A stretch of DNA of 64,000 bases from Vanessa cardui (GCF_905220365.1 NC_061153.1:7088001-7152000), one strand, 5' to 3'. Positions 32,005-42,890 are shown, counted from the first letter of the stretch. Numbers and translations: made by a program. Notes: a model not told the origin generated them from the letters alone.

Positions 32005-32549
32005 TTATGTAGGTAATTAGGTAGTTTAATGATTGACAATCGTTGTAAATAAGTATGATTCCATTTTTAAATACGCCGGAAATACCAAGATAGGTAAACA
32101 GTTCATATTATTTTTTGTGTCAAGTTCACACCATTTACCTAGTCAATAAATTGGTTGCTTAAACGAATGAAATATCTTGGTATTTTTGCCTGTCCTAAGC
32201 CAGGATTAAAGTATGAAGAGCATTGGATCATTTTTGTTTACCTAAGGTAGCCTGCTACCCTGTTAACACGCGTCGGCGCGCGGCGTTTGGATGTAGGTAA
32301 ACTACTGCGCGATAACTAAATGTACCTACCTACATAACTGTTTTGTGTCGATAACGCAGCTAGGGTGTTCACACGATGCGTAATTCATCAGCTATGCTGA
32401 CGTCATGTTTTTTAAAAACATTTTTTGGTTTAGCTCTTCTTTGGATTTTCTGGTCTTTAGTACGTTATCTTTAAGCCAAGGTAGTGGATGCGGAATTTCT
32501 TACAACGAGAAAGAAGAGTTAATATTCTGAGTGTGTAAGTGATCTCCGA
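32005..32549. other. Non-coding stretch
   Basis: No gene seen. A pyrimidine tract ending TCTGGTCTTTAG near 32460 could be a splice acceptor for the Harbinger-like exon that follows. Confidence 0.35.
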
Positions 32550-32824
32550 ATGTCTGACGGATCGTTTGTGAATTTTACTCGCATGTCATCATCTGATTTT
32601 GAAACTTTATTGCAATTGATCGCACCTTCCATAGCCAAACAGGATACAATATTACGGAACGCTATTAGTCCTCATATCAGACTAGCCATTACATTGAGGT
32701 ACTTGTCGACTAGAGATTCTTATGCTTCTTTGCCGTACACTTTTCGAGTGTCAAAACAATTAATACGTAAAATAGTACCAGAAGTTTGTAAAGAAGTGAT
32801 AAAAAATTGAAGATATTTGTAAAG
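32550..32824 (+). pseudogene. Harbinger/HARBI1-type transposase, N-terminal exon
   Basis: MSDGSFVNFTRMSSSDFETLLQLIAPSIAKQDTILRNAISPHIRLAITLRYLSTRDSYASLPYTFRVSKQLIRKIVPEVCKEVIKN matches the region just before the DDE domain of PIF/Harbinger transposases (FR M ... LL.L..P.I.K.DT..R..I.P..RLA.TLR.L). A one-base slip in an A run gives a stop at 32810. The other frame reads IEDICK to a consensus donor (AAAG then GTAAGT at 32825). The catalytic DDE exons are absent, either lost or removed by the LINE at 33128. Confidence 0.65.
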
Positions 32825-32925
32825 GTAAGTTGTAGAAAACGCATACATTTTATTTATAATTGTATTTTAATCGTCAGTAAAATAAATTTTAAAGAGTACA
32901 AGATGGATATAGCGATCAACGTAAA

Positions 32926-33120
32926 TTAATTAGTATTAGTGCCATCAATGCTATTAGTGCTCGAGGAATCCATATTTGCAAGTATATAATGTATAATATG
33001 CTCTTCAGAAGGCTCGGGGCTAATATCACTGGATACAACTAAATGGCTTTGATTATTATAACTTGTATGGTATTTTTCTAAGAGTGCATCTAATAAAATA
33101 TTATTAATATAATATTTAGC
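32926..33120 (-). pseudogene. Possible BESS-motif C-terminus (MADF/BESS-type protein)
   Basis: From ATG 33120: MAKYYINNILLDALLEKYHTSYNNQSHLVVSSDISPEPSEEHIIHYILANMDSS. The start resembles the BESS-like helix seen at the end of insect MADF proteins, which often pair with Harbinger transposases. It converges on the transposase exon. The upstream part is cut off by LINE M at 33128. The match is weak. Confidence 0.3.
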
Positions 33121-33127
33121 CATAATT

Positions 33128-35338
33128 AAGATAAGATAAATATACTTTATTGTAAACCGAAACAAAAAAATACAAGAAGTAACACAACAAAATAGAAAAC
33201 ACGGTACAAAAGGCGGTCTTATCGCTAAAAGAGCGATCTCTTCCAGACAACCTTTGGATAGAGGACATTGAATACTCTAAGGAAGGGGTTCGGAGGTGTA
33301 CACCTTTTAGGTAAATCATATATACACAAACATAACATATCTACATAACATACATACATACGATTAATACATGTTATATATAACATATAAATACGTGTAT
33401 AAACAAAATAATACATATGTTTTATAAATAAATTCAAATACATAAAAATACTTACTTATACATAAAGTATTATTATATTTCATAAATAAAATTACAACGA
33501 TTTACAATGACAAATAATAGTGCACGTCTTATATTTATTGGCAAGGAGTTCCACAAGCGTACTGCTTGGACAGAGAAGGATTTAGTAAAAAGGAAGAAGT
33601 ATGGGAAGGAGTTTTAAGAGTAAGGTTTTGTTCGGAGCGAAGACTGCGGAAATGGGAATCACTAAGGAATTGGAAGGACTGTTTTAGATAAATTGGGGTT
33701 GAAAAGTATACAGTAGAGAAGAGAGAGAATGTGTGTATTCCTGCGAAGGCGGATCGGGAGCCACTCGAGCTTTTTGCGAAAATCGGAAATGTGGTCATAC
33801 TTGCGAAGCCCAAATATGAACCTGATGCAAAGGTTTTGAATGCGCTCAAGTTTGTTCAATTGATCTTCTCTAAGATCAAGATAACAGCAATCTGAATAAT
33901 CGAGAATTGGTAAAAGGATAGATTGTGCTAACGCAATTTTGGTAGGAATCGGTAAAAGGTTACGTAATCTACGTAGGGAACCAACAGCAACAAACATTTT
34001 TTTGCTTACCTCACTCATTGGAATGGATTCCAAGAAAGGGTTTTATCGAATATTATACCCAGATTTTTAATTTTATCACTGTATGGAATTATGGCATTGT
34101 CAAATAATATAGGGGATAAAAGAGAAAAATCTATTCATGAGATTAATATTGGACTGCCAATAATAATAGATTGACACTTAAGTGGATTTATTTTGAGACC
34201 GAATGAATTGCTCCAACTTAAGATATTTTTTAAGTCTGAGTTAATTGTCTGTATTGTCAGTGGTAAATCTATTATCTTAGAGTGACAGTAAATCTGAAAA
34301 TCGTCGGCATACAGGTGGTAGAGAGAAGATATATTGTGAGTTATGGAATTAATAAAAATCGAAAATAGCAGAGGTGAAAGCACTCCGCGTTGAGGCACAC
34401 CGGCACTTAAAATTGACCAATCAGAATAAGAGTCCTGAACTCGGATTCTTTGTCTGCGGCCATGTAGATAGCAACGAAACCAGTCAATTACAGTATGAGA
34501 TATATTAAGAGAACTTAAAATAGCCAGTAATATGTCGAAATCAACAGTATTGAAGGCATTACTGAAATCCAGTAATGTCAAAACTGTAACTTCCTGGTTA
34601 TCCATAGCTAATCTGATGTCATCGGTGATCTTAACTAAAGCAGTAGCCGTACTATGACAAGTTCGGAATCGGTTATTTTTGGTTAGGAATAAATTAAGTT
34701 GTTGGTAAACAAGGCGCTCCAGGACTTTTGAGGAAAGGAAAGAAAGAAAGGAAGTATGGATATAGGGCGGAAATCACTATAGGACGATAGATTAATTTTT
34801 TTCGGTAATGGGACAATTTGAGCGTCTTTCCAGGAGGAAGGATAAATACCAGTATTAATGGAATTATTAAGGATACATGTGATGACAGGAATAAGGTTAT
34901 CAATGATAGGAATTATCATTTTACGGCTACGTCAGCATCAGAATTTATAGTTAAAATATTCTTCTTAATATCACTTTCCGTTAATTGACTAAAACTAAAA
35001 GATGGGAATGCTGGAGTGGATGAAGCAGAAAGATTATTTATTGTTTTTGATTTGACAGTGCCATCGATAGCAACTGCTGACGCGAAATGATTATTGAGCT
35101 GATTAAGATCGACATTATTAAAGTTTGTATCCGACTGAGCTTTCCCAACTCCAAGAGATTTCAGAAATTTCCAAACTTTAGAGGTATCGCCCTCCTCAAC
35201 TACAGCTTTGTGAATATGCCGTCGATGTGTGTCTCTACACAGCCTGTTGCAGCGATTTCGATACTTTATATATTTTTCTTTATTTGTGTCAGACGGTTTA
35301 GATTTATATTTGGCTTTAGCTAAAGGAGACAGGCGAAT
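33128..35338 (-). mobile_element. LINE M (CR1/Jockey-like), 5'-truncated
   Basis: The minus-strand element ends with AATAAAGTATATTTATC and a TTATC-type tail at about 33128. Its 3' UTR carries the shared hairpin (33211-33252). Coding runs to about 35338, where it stops within the region before the RT domain. It is a different subfamily from B but clearly homologous. Confidence 0.8.
33530..35338 (-). pseudogene. LINE M ORF2: reverse transcriptase, frameshifted
   Basis: Pieces from 5' to 3': RYRNRCNRLCRDTHRRHIH and WKFLKSLGVGK (35150-35320), and LNNHFASAVA with FSFSQLTESDIKKNILTINSDAD. RT begins with IIPIIDNLIPVITCILNNSIN, YSDFRPISILPFFLS (34683-34919). The main open segment 34135-34605 has LLDFSNAFNTVDFD (motif A), GVPQRGVLSPLLFS (GG changed to RG) and LYADDFQIY (YADD kept). 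C-terminal GLRKYDHISDFRKKLEWLPIRLRRN is in 33662-34033, and the last part is in another frame to about 33530. Endonuclease is missing. Inactive. Confidence 0.8.
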
Positions 35339-36014
35339 CTGGGCCTATCGTTACCATATCGTTACACAAATAAAATATTTATCAATATTTTTTTCAAGAT
35401 TTTTAATATGAAATAAAATAATAATATAAATAAAAAAAAATGATATAAAATAGAAAATCAAAGCAATGAAAGTGAATCAGTGTTTTTTTCTTTAGATTAT
35501 GTTGTAAAAAAACGTTTTAAATACTGAATCATATAATAGATGACGTTTATAAAAACGTTGTAAAAATAAATTAATCAACAGGTTGATTTTTTTTTCTTGT
35601 ACTGGCAAAAAAGTAGAACTCATGTCACAGCAAACGTCAAACTAAAAAATCATTCGCTTCGTTTGGCTTGAATTTACGATAGTGGATATTTCGTTTTGTT
35701 GTGTCTTTGTGTGCTTTTATTATTCAATTAGTATTATTTTGCGACTTTGGCTACGTATACAGGATTCTGACGGTTATTACTTTAACGAACAACCCACTCT
35801 TTTCTTAACGGACTTAGTTCTCTTAGTGGAAGAGAGGCCATAAACAATATTATTGTAATTGCTTTGTAGGAAAAAGAACTGTGGGCTGCTGTTGTCACAT
35901 AATATCCATAATATGGTACCTAAGCTGGGCAAGGCATCAAGAGTATTTAATACCACCTGTAGAGTTTTTAGACGATATTTTAATCGTTTATAATGAAGTA
36001 GATGATCAATAAAT
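35339..36014. other. Unassigned A+T-rich stretch
   Basis: No gene, tandem repeat or clear element boundary seen. Short Tyr-, Phe- and Ile-rich open frames here look random. Confidence 0.5.
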
Positions 36015-36600
36015 AATTAGAAAGAAAGAAAGAAAGAAAGAAGAAAGAAAGAATTTTTATTTGTAAGCATCGTGTTGATACATCAGTGACATAAAAAATA
36101 CAACAAAAAAAAAAAAACAAAAACTTAAAATAACAATACAATTAAATAATATCTAAGAAAGATTTTAAAAAGAGGCATAAATAAATAAAAACAAAATGCT
36201 GCCTACATAGCACTACGATGCCACAAAAAGGGAAATCACTCAGCATTTGCTGTCGGCCTAGGAATTTCACACACACAAAAAAAAAAAAAAATTAACGATT
36301 TAAATTATAGTTTTTTTTTTTTTTTTTCTATACTTAAATTAAAATACGATTCGTACTATGTGTGAAATTCGCAAAGACGGCAGCACTGATTTTCAGTGAT
36401 CACCTTATTTCCGTACGTCAAGTGAACGACATTGACAATAGTCCACTATTATGTCGTGTTAAAATCAAATAAAAAATAAAAGTAAAAACATAACAGAAAT
36501 CAAAACAAGTCTAGGATAGTATGATGCGCTCAGCCCTCAGGTACCTCGCGGCGGCAGTGGAGGTTGGACGTGTAGCACAATGGATTAAAATTTAAAACTA
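36015..36600 (-). mobile_element. LINE 3' UTR-like sequence with (TTTC)n tail
   Basis: On the minus strand it ends TTACAAATAAAAATTC followed by a TTTC repeat (36019-36056 in plus as GAAA). That is a LINE-type polyadenylation end. It has internal A and T runs at 36105-36120, 36276-36290 and 36310-36328. It may be the real 3' end of LINE L, whose ORF2 stops at 37206, or a separate truncated element. I cannot decide. Confidence 0.4.
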
Positions 36601-37205
36601 AATTATATTACGCTGAGATCACAAAGATATTCGATCACCTACGAATTATTTAAGGAGAAAGAAAAAAAAAAGAATTAATAATAATAAGTAAGTAATATAT
36701 ACTAATTTCTGTTTTTCTTTTCTTTTTTAAATGTGTTTTAATATAATCTAAATCACAATAATATTACTTTTGATTCTTTGCATTTATTGGAGGTATAAAT
36801 TAATATAGCGAACATATTATTACAGAAGGTCGCAAGCAGGTCGAGACGTGCCGTTTAACAAATATCATAACAATCAAATAGAGGTTGAAATCTATTCACT
36901 AAATAGTCTAACCAAGTCTGATCAATACTCCATCTTGCCAATGGGCCATGCACTGTAAGGTGAGTAGATTTGATTACATATTAAAAAAAAAAAAAAGTTA
37001 TAAGATTATATTGAATTATCATTTTATAGTTATGACATATACATATATAAAATCTCATCTATACAACTACATACACACACATCCCTACATATTATACACA
37101 CACACACACACACACGAACATGTATATAAATTCATACATATGTATACAATTAAATATAAATCATTATATTATATTTAAATTAACAAAGATAAATAAAATC
37201 AATTG
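36601..37205 (-). other. Region downstream of LINE L ORF2, with CA repeat
   Basis: Probable 3' UTR of LINE L. Contains an A run at 36981-36994 and CA-rich tracts at 37072-37083 and 37096-37115. The short plus-strand open frame here is repeat-derived. The 3' boundary of L is not resolved. Confidence 0.4.
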
Positions 37206-40061
37206 CTATGTTTGCTTTTGTTTATCAAGAAGAAATTTTCTGTATTTGTTTCTAAAATTATGAATTATATTTAGGTTCCTCAATGGCGGTGGAAGGTTGT
37301 TCCAGCACTTGGTGGCGGCGTATCGAAAACTGCCACGGAAGGCGGCCGTTCTATGCAGAGGCATAAGAAGTAAATATGATTTCGATCTGGTTGCGTATGT
37401 GTTCGTATCGTGCGCCCAACGAAGCTTGTTATAAAGGTATGGTGGAAGTTTGAACTTGATTACCCCGAATAAGAGCGTCATAAAATGCAGTTGCCTACGG
37501 TATTCCATTCTCATAATTCCTGCGTTATTTAAATATTGTGTGACATGCGTACGTGGAGGTATATCGAAGCAATATCTTGCACAAGCATTTTGCACCTTTT
37601 GAATTAAATTTTTTGTACGTTGCAATAGTCTTGGGCCCACCACTACATCGGCGTAATTTAATTTGGATAATACTAATGATTCACATAGGCGGATTCTTAC
37701 ATTTACCTTTAAAAACTTTCTTATTTGGTATAAAACTTTTAGACGATAAAAGCAGCTTTTAACTGTATTATGAATATGTTTTTCAAATCTAAGGCATTCG
37801 TCCATAAGTACGCCAAGATTACGTGCTTCTGTAACTCTTTCAATTGGTTCATCTTGAATTTTAACCATAGGTATTTCCCTTGATATCAGTTGTATTTGAT
37901 TCGCCGTGCCCAGTATTACAAATTTAGACTTTTGTGGATTTAGCGCTAAACAATTTGCTTCTGACCAACCTGCTATGTTTCTTAAATCTTCATTTAGCTT
38001 AAGTACAGCATTATGAGTTTCATTAGGTGGAAAAGATATATATATTTGTATGTCGTCAGCGTACATATGGTAACGGCAGTTTTTTATGACCTTTGTTACG
38101 TCAGCGCAATATATAATAAATAGTAGAGGACCAAGTATCGATCCTTGGGGTACACCTCTAAGAACTTGCCTACATTGCGATGATTTTATGGTGCCATCTT
38201 CATGTTTAAGTTCTACGGTTTGCGTTCTACTACCCAGATAACTGGTGAACCATTGTATAGCTTCTGCGCTAAGTCCGTAGTAGTGTAGTTTAGCTAGTAA
38301 AAGAGAGACGTTAATCGTATCAAATGCCCTAGAGTAATCCAACAAAACTAGTATAGTGCCATTACCTTTATCTTGCGCGTTTAATATTTCGTCAACCACA
38401 TCAATCAGTGCAGTTGCAGTACCGCGACGTTTACGGAATCCTGACTGTCTCATGGGTAATATATTATTGGTCTCAAGAAAATCAGATATCTGATTATATA
38501 CTATTTTTTCCAATACTTTGGATAAACATGGCAGGATACTTATTGGCCGTAGATCCTTATTTTCTGAGGGATTATTATTTTTAGGGATAGGCTTAATTAT
38601 CGCTTTCTGCCATATTATAGGAAATATGCTCTGGGTAATAGACATATTAATTATCGTAGTAATAATTTCTTGAATATGAGGCATAATGAGCAACAACATT
38701 TTTAGAGATATTCCATCGGCCCCAACAGCATTTGATTTAATGCTACTTATTACTTTATTGACAACTGTACAATCGACAGTTTTGATGTAGAATGTAGCAT
38801 CACCATAAAGTTGACTGTTAAAGTATGCTATATCAGTTTGAGAAGCCTGAGGCCTGCCTGGTAGTTGGAGAAAGTGATCATTAATACCATCTGGATCATC
38901 AAAATGAGCGGGCAAAAGTTTGTCTTTCTTATTATTAATGTTGACATGGCGTTTAATATGTGACCATAAGTATCGCGAATTTTTGTAATTATTATTAATA
39001 AATAAAGTAAAATAAACAGTTTTTTCTGTATTTATGGCCGATTCTACTGATTTTTTAAGTTGCTTATAATAGTTAACATGAGCTTCTATCTTCGTACTAC
39101 GGCATTTAATTTGTGCTTCATTTCTCCGTCTCATCATTAATTTGATGTTATAAGTAACCCATGGATATTGTAATTCTTTGATATATCGCAACTTTATAGG
39201 GCTTAATGTGTCAAATACCCACAGGATACTGTCATTAAAAGCTGCAACTGTTTTATTAATGTCTTGATCTGAAATTATGAGTTCCCAGTTAATAAGCGCG
39301 GTTAAATAATATTTTAATTGGTCTAAATCTATGTCATCTAATCGCCTACTATATATTTTTTCCGTTACGGGCTTATCTTTTTCAATATTAAGCTCACACG
39401 ATAAAAATGCATGATCACTTAAATTGCTTACATAGTCAACCCACACTCGTTCGACGTTGGTATCTGAGCAGATGAGATCGAGGAGGGTTTCGCTGTGACT
39501 TGTGAAATGTGTGGGAACGGTAACATATTGCGTCATATTTGTGTATGTGAGAAAGTCTGTAAACATAGTTGTATTTACATTACCTGTATCTAGGAAATTG
39601 ATATTAAAATCGCCCACCAATAGTATGTGATCATGATATGGCAAAGCGCCATATGTGTCAGTAATGGCATCAATAAAAATTTGCGTACTTAACCAAGGCG
39701 GTCTATATGCTGTACCAATGACTAAAACTTTACCCCTAATATTAACACTTAACCACATTTGCTCAATAGTTATGGTCTCTGGGTGTTTAAGGGTCCGAAC
39801 AGAAATACCCTGTTTTATATAAAAACCGACTCCACCGCCACGGGAACGTATTTCCGCAGGTCGAGGAATGTGACGCAATGAGTATCCTGGAATTCTTGGG
39901 GCTCGGGCGTCCTCCCCCTCACGTAGCCAAGTCTCATTTAGTGCCATGATATCGACGTTGTGGCGATCCATTGCATATAAAAACTCATCATGACCAGTAC
40001 CAAGTGAGCCAGGATTCAGAAAGCCAATTCGTAATTTTTTTGACTTATTCATTTTACGCAT
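37206..40061 (-). CDS. LINE L ORF2: APE endonuclease-reverse transcriptase, intact
   Basis: 951 residues from ATG 40061 (MRKMNKSKKLRIGFLNPGSLG). I rejected the further upstream TTG. Endonuclease, about residues 8-235: GFLNPGS, MALNETW (Glu near 40), GGGVGFYI, GTAYRPP, LLVGDFNINF (Asp/Asn near 149), LLDLICSD and LSDHAFLS (His near 215). RT, about 455-740: VGADGISLKMLL, DLRPISILPCLSKVLEKIVYNQ, SGFRKRRGTATALIDV, VLLDYSRAFDTINV (motif A), VLRGVPQGSILGPLLFIIY (motif B), YHMYADDIQIYI (YADD near 667) and ALNPQKSKFVILG. C-terminal region: VQNACARYCFDIPPRTHVTQYL, CWNNLPPPLRN. No stop or frameshift. Typical length for CR1/Jockey ORF2. It nicks DNA and primes cDNA synthesis at the nick. Confidence 0.9.
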   Translation of the reverse strand: MRKMNKSKKLRIGFLNPGSLGTGHDEFLYAMDRHNVDIMALNETWLREGEDARAPRIPGYSLRHIPRPAEIRSRGGGVGFYIKQGISVRTLKHPETITIEQMWLSVNIRGKVLVIGTAYRPPWLSTQIFIDAITDTYGALPYHDHILLVGDFNINFLDTGNVNTTMFTDFLTYTNMTQYVTVPTHFTSHSETLLDLICSDTNVERVWVDYVSNLSDHAFLSCELNIEKDKPVTEKIYSRRLDDIDLDQLKYYLTALINWELIISDQDINKTVAAFNDSILWVFDTLSPIKLRYIKELQYPWVTYNIKLMMRRRNEAQIKCRSTKIEAHVNYYKQLKKSVESAINTEKTVYFTLFINNNYKNSRYLWSHIKRHVNINNKKDKLLPAHFDDPDGINDHFLQLPGRPQASQTDIAYFNSQLYGDATFYIKTVDCTVVNKVISSIKSNAVGADGISLKMLLLIMPHIQEIITTIINMSITQSIFPIIWQKAIIKPIPKNNNPSENKDLRPISILPCLSKVLEKIVYNQISDFLETNNILPMRQSGFRKRRGTATALIDVVDEILNAQDKGNGTILVLLDYSRAFDTINVSLLLAKLHYYGLSAEAIQWFTSYLGSRTQTVELKHEDGTIKSSQCRQVLRGVPQGSILGPLLFIIYCADVTKVIKNCRYHMYADDIQIYISFPPNETHNAVLKLNEDLRNIAGWSEANCLALNPQKSKFVILGTANQIQLISREIPMVKIQDEPIERVTEARNLGVLMDECLRFEKHIHNTVKSCFYRLKVLYQIRKFLKVNVRIRLCESLVLSKLNYADVVVGPRLLQRTKNLIQKVQNACARYCFDIPPRTHVTQYLNNAGIMRMEYRRQLHFMTLLFGVIKFKLPPYLYNKLRWAHDTNTYATRSKSYLLLMPLHRTAAFRGSFRYAATKCWNNLPPPLRNLNIIHNFRNKYRKFLLDKQKQT

Positions 40062-40433
40062 GTATATAATATATTGAAAAATCAAATATGTATATTATAC
40101 TGGCTAACTGTGAACGATACATGAGTTCCAAAATATACGCTATACTCGTATGAAGTTTACTTTTACATATTACATTCGGCATCTCACAATAATTGTTACA
40201 TATATTACTTTTAAAAGCAAATAATATAATTAAATATAATAATAATACATCGTTACAATTACTATTTAGAAGTATGATACTGCCACAAAGTGAAAACTTA
40301 ATTATATAAAATATAATACACTTTAAATAAATATTAGAAATTAATTTAACCTGCTTGCGAATTAATTTTGTTTTTACATGTATGATATATTCTTTAAATT
40401 TATCTAATAAACTAATCTTATATGAGCTCAAAA
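40062..40433 (-). other. Inter-ORF spacer of LINE L
   Basis: A+T-rich 372-nt gap between ORF1 and ORF2. It is open in one frame but only from a TTG, with no early ATG, so I do not call a gene. Confidence 0.5.
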
Positions 40434-41420
40434 TCAAACGGTATTGTCTCCAAAAAACTTAATTGTGTCGCTCAACGTGCGTATACGACGAGTTTCGGAG
40501 TCTCCGCTGCGACGAGCGTAAATGCGTCCTCCTCGTGACCAGATATATCGCCATCCATCGCGTCGACCTAATTCGCGTGTTTTATAAAATATATGGCGAT
40601 TCATCGGAGTGAGACGCTCGTTAACATAAAACCGCTTAGGCACCGACTCGACGATTCCCGATGAGTCACAGCCGCGGCGCACGCGCGCGGCTCGTAGCAT
40701 TTCGTCGCGGACGGCGCGCCGAGCGAGACGCACGACAATTGGCCGCGGCCGAGTTTGGCTGCTGTGATCGGCTTTTATACGGCGCGGGCCCCAACGCTCA
40801 GCGCTGACGATGTCACGTTCCTCCAGTGGCACCCCAATTTTTTTTGAAATTAAAACTACTATATTGGTTGGATTTTCGCCATTTTTCTCCTCTAAACCCG
40901 AGATTTCAATATCATTTAGCAGGTTCTCTTGGTCACGGTCATTCAATTCGGATCGCAGTTGGGCAATTGTTTCGGTCGCATTTTTATCGACAATTTCCGA
41001 GTGTCGCTCCTGATTAATTTTTTCTAAATTATCTAAGCGTTTCTCGACGCTGTCCACCCGTTTATTAAATTCGGATATAGTCGTACTAAGCCGCGACAGC
41101 TCCCTGGTTACCGAAGAAAATTCCAATCGCAACAGCCTTATCTCATGAGCGAGGGACTTTTCAGAGTTATTTTCATCAGCATCTGTGAAATTGTCCTCTG
41201 CATTTTCTGTATCTGAGCTGGGAGAGGGATGGCTACTGGCGCTCGCAGGGGTAGTACGCTTCGTTCCTACTTTGCAATTGTTGCACAGTATTTTCTTGGG
41301 AATAGTGTCTCCCGGCTTTATATTAACGCACATTCTATGATAAAGCATAGCGCATTTGCTACACTTCGCGCCATCTATTATTGCGAGGTATTTACCGCAA
41401 TGATTGCACTTATTCGTCAT
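40434..41420 (-). CDS. LINE L ORF1: zinc finger plus FP-like domain, intact
   Basis: 328 residues from ATG 41420. Residues 1-50 form a PHD-like zinc finger (CNHCGKYLAIIDGAKCSKCAMLYHRMC ... CNNC). Residues 55-90 are an acidic Ser/Thr linker, and 95-165 are a coiled coil (IRLLRLEFSSVTRELSRLSTTISEFNKRVDSVEKRLDNLEKI). From 165 on is a region (NDIEISGLEEKNGENPTNIVVLISKKIGVPLEERDIVSAERWG, RPIVVRLARRAVRDEMLRAARVRRG, FYVNERLTPMNRHIFYKTRELGRRDGWRYIWSRGGRIYARR). It resembles the baculovirus FP-like domain that is common in arthropod CR1-type ORF1. Expected to bind element RNA and self-associate. The gene is strikingly G+C- and CpG-rich compared with ORF2. LINE K ORF1 has the same order. Confidence 0.8.
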   Translation of the reverse strand: MTNKCNHCGKYLAIIDGAKCSKCAMLYHRMCVNIKPGDTIPKKILCNNCKVGTKRTTPASASSHPSPSSDTENAEDNFTDADENNSEKSLAHEIRLLRLEFSSVTRELSRLSTTISEFNKRVDSVEKRLDNLEKINQERHSEIVDKNATETIAQLRSELNDRDQENLLNDIEISGLEEKNGENPTNIVVLISKKIGVPLEERDIVSAERWGPRRIKADHSSQTRPRPIVVRLARRAVRDEMLRAARVRRGCDSSGIVESVPKRFYVNERLTPMNRHIFYKTRELGRRDGWRYIWSRGGRIYARRSGDSETRRIRTLSDTIKFFGDNTV

Positions 41421-41850
41421 AACGCTGCGTTAATATCAACAAGGCAATTATGAATATGGATGCTAGATGGCACTTATAATAATTAATAGTATTTTGTAAA
41501 ATTATTTTAATTTAATTTAGTTTTATATCGCTATACTTAATTGTAATTGATTCTTAAGTGTCCAGGTTTATTATTATTTTATATGAACTTTTCTGGCTAT
41601 TAAACACTTTAACCTAGTATTATATTTAATTTAATTGTTAGTGGGTACAAGTTAACTTTCCACTGTACGCTAAATTATATTTTTGTATTTGCAGCACTTA
41701 TCACTTTATTTTAGATATCACTAACACTGTAAATATGTAGTCACAATTTATATAACGTTTTAATAAAACTTTTAAAGATATTTACGTCGTTTTACTATTT
41801 TTACTGAACTTAATTGTACATAAACACTGTCAATGACGTTCCGATGACGG
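41421..41850 (-). other. 5' UTR of LINE L (probable)
   Basis: A+T-rich leader upstream of ORF1 with no open frame. An internal promoter is expected for a LINE but no motif can be pointed to. The outer boundary is estimated. Confidence 0.4.
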
Positions 41851-41903
41851 ACGGACTCTCTTTTTTTATGAGAAAAAGTGTTTTTCATTCATACTTATAC
41901 CCA

Positions 41904-42093
41904 TCTACACTAACTTATATTATAAAGAGGAAAGATTTGTATTTTTGTGTGTCTATTGGTATGTTTGTAATGAATAAACTCAAAAACTACGGCGCCGATT
42001 TCAAAAATTCTTTCACATAACATAGGCTATATTTTATCCAGATACGGGAAGAAGTTGCCCCGGGAAGCGGGTGAAACCGCGGGAAACAGCTAG
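41904..42093 (+). mobile_element. Short non-autonomous Helitron
   Basis: Starts TCTACACTAA after an A and ends GAAACAGCTAG before a T, the A|TC...CTAG|T arrangement of Helitrons. A G+C-rich segment near the 3' end (GGGTGAAACCGCGGG, with a GCGG...CCGC pairing) can form the expected hairpin. Inner wording (TATTATAAAGAGGAAAG, ACTACGGCGCCGATTTC) is familiar from moth Helitrons. About 190 bp, no coding. Confidence 0.75.
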
Positions 42094-42289
42094 TCTTTTA
42101 CAATAATCTTAGAAACCGCAATGTATTAATGTCCTAAAATACAATCTGATAAAATCTAGTCAGTAGTAGTCTTTAAATAAATACAATGTGAGAGCACTGA
42201 GAGTTTGTAAGAATAACTTATTATGAAGCAAATAATAACACCTAGGTATATCTTTTTCCTCCCGTGTAGCAGTTGTAAAAAGTTTCTTT

Positions 42290-42470
42290 TATTTTAAATG
42301 GCAGTAATATCAAAATGAAATAGTGTAGTAATTGTTGCTGTAACGTCAGGCCCAATTTTGTATGGACGTTCTTTTTAATTACACTGTGTTCGTTATTTAA
42401 TGCACTTAACTCAGTTCCTACGAACTGTCCATAAACATCTAATTCATCCCGGTACATCATTCTGTTTTCA
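42290..42470 (-). pseudogene. Possible BESS-type protein fragment
   Basis: Minus-strand reading NRMMYRDELDVYGQFVGTELSALNNEHSVIKKNVHTKLGLTLQQQLLHYF resembles the D.YD.FGQ.VA.ELR motif near the C-terminus of insect MADF/BESS proteins. It stands alone between repeats. The longer open frame around it runs into the adjacent repeat. It could be a fragment of a Harbinger partner gene or of a captured host gene. Confidence 0.35.
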
Positions 42471-42890
42471 ACCGACTTCAAAAAGGAGGAGGTTATCAAT
42501 TCGTCTGTATTTTTTTTTATGTTTGTTACCTCATAACTTTTCACTGGGTGGACCGATTTTCATATTTTTTTTTTGTTTGAAAGGTAGTGCTTCCCGTGGG
42601 GTCCCATTTTAATTTTATTTTTTTCCGATGATGGTATCCGTATAAAAAAGACATACATAAGTCTTAAATTTGCATTATGTATATGCGCGACAAATAGGTG
42701 AATAACTGAAAATCACGTAAACCAATTTTGATGATTCTTTTTTATTATAAAATATATACTTCATGGGTAGTTTGGTGAAAGTTTGGTAAGGTTCTGAGAA
42801 TAGGATCCATGACAAAGTAACGGAACGGAAGGGAACGGAACAATTCTCAGGAGCACGTTAGCGATACTCGGTCGAATCTTTTATTTGTAG
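42466..42890. repeat. Moth-type repeat with AACCGACTTCAAAAAGGAGG end
   Basis: Begins CAACCGACTTCAAAAAGGAG and continues with CTGGGTGGACCGATTTTCAT and TTGTTTGAAAGGTAGTGCTTCC. This wording recurs in many moth genomes in front of non-autonomous elements. No open frame. Class not known to me. Confidence 0.5.

Larger units (their letters stand above)
37206..41850 (-). mobile_element. LINE L (CR1-like) with both ORFs uninterrupted
   Basis: ORF1 (40434-41420) and ORF2 (37206-40061) are both open and hold all expected motifs, so this is the best candidate for a recently active element here. The 5' UTR extends to about 41850 (estimated where the sequence changes at TGACGTTCCGATGACGG). The 3' UTR extends left of 37206 to an unresolved point. 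Confidence 0.8.

Noticed and set aside
36948..37178. Plus-strand open frame with many His/Tyr codons
   Set aside because: It spans CA and AT repeats in the likely LINE L 3' UTR.
40054..40437. A 127-codon open frame bridging ORF1 and ORF2 of LINE L, with hydrophobic stretches
   Set aside because: It begins with TTG, not ATG, and has no ATG near its start. The apparent overlap with the ORF1 stop is therefore not a coupled start codon. The A+T-rich codon content explains the hydrophobic look.
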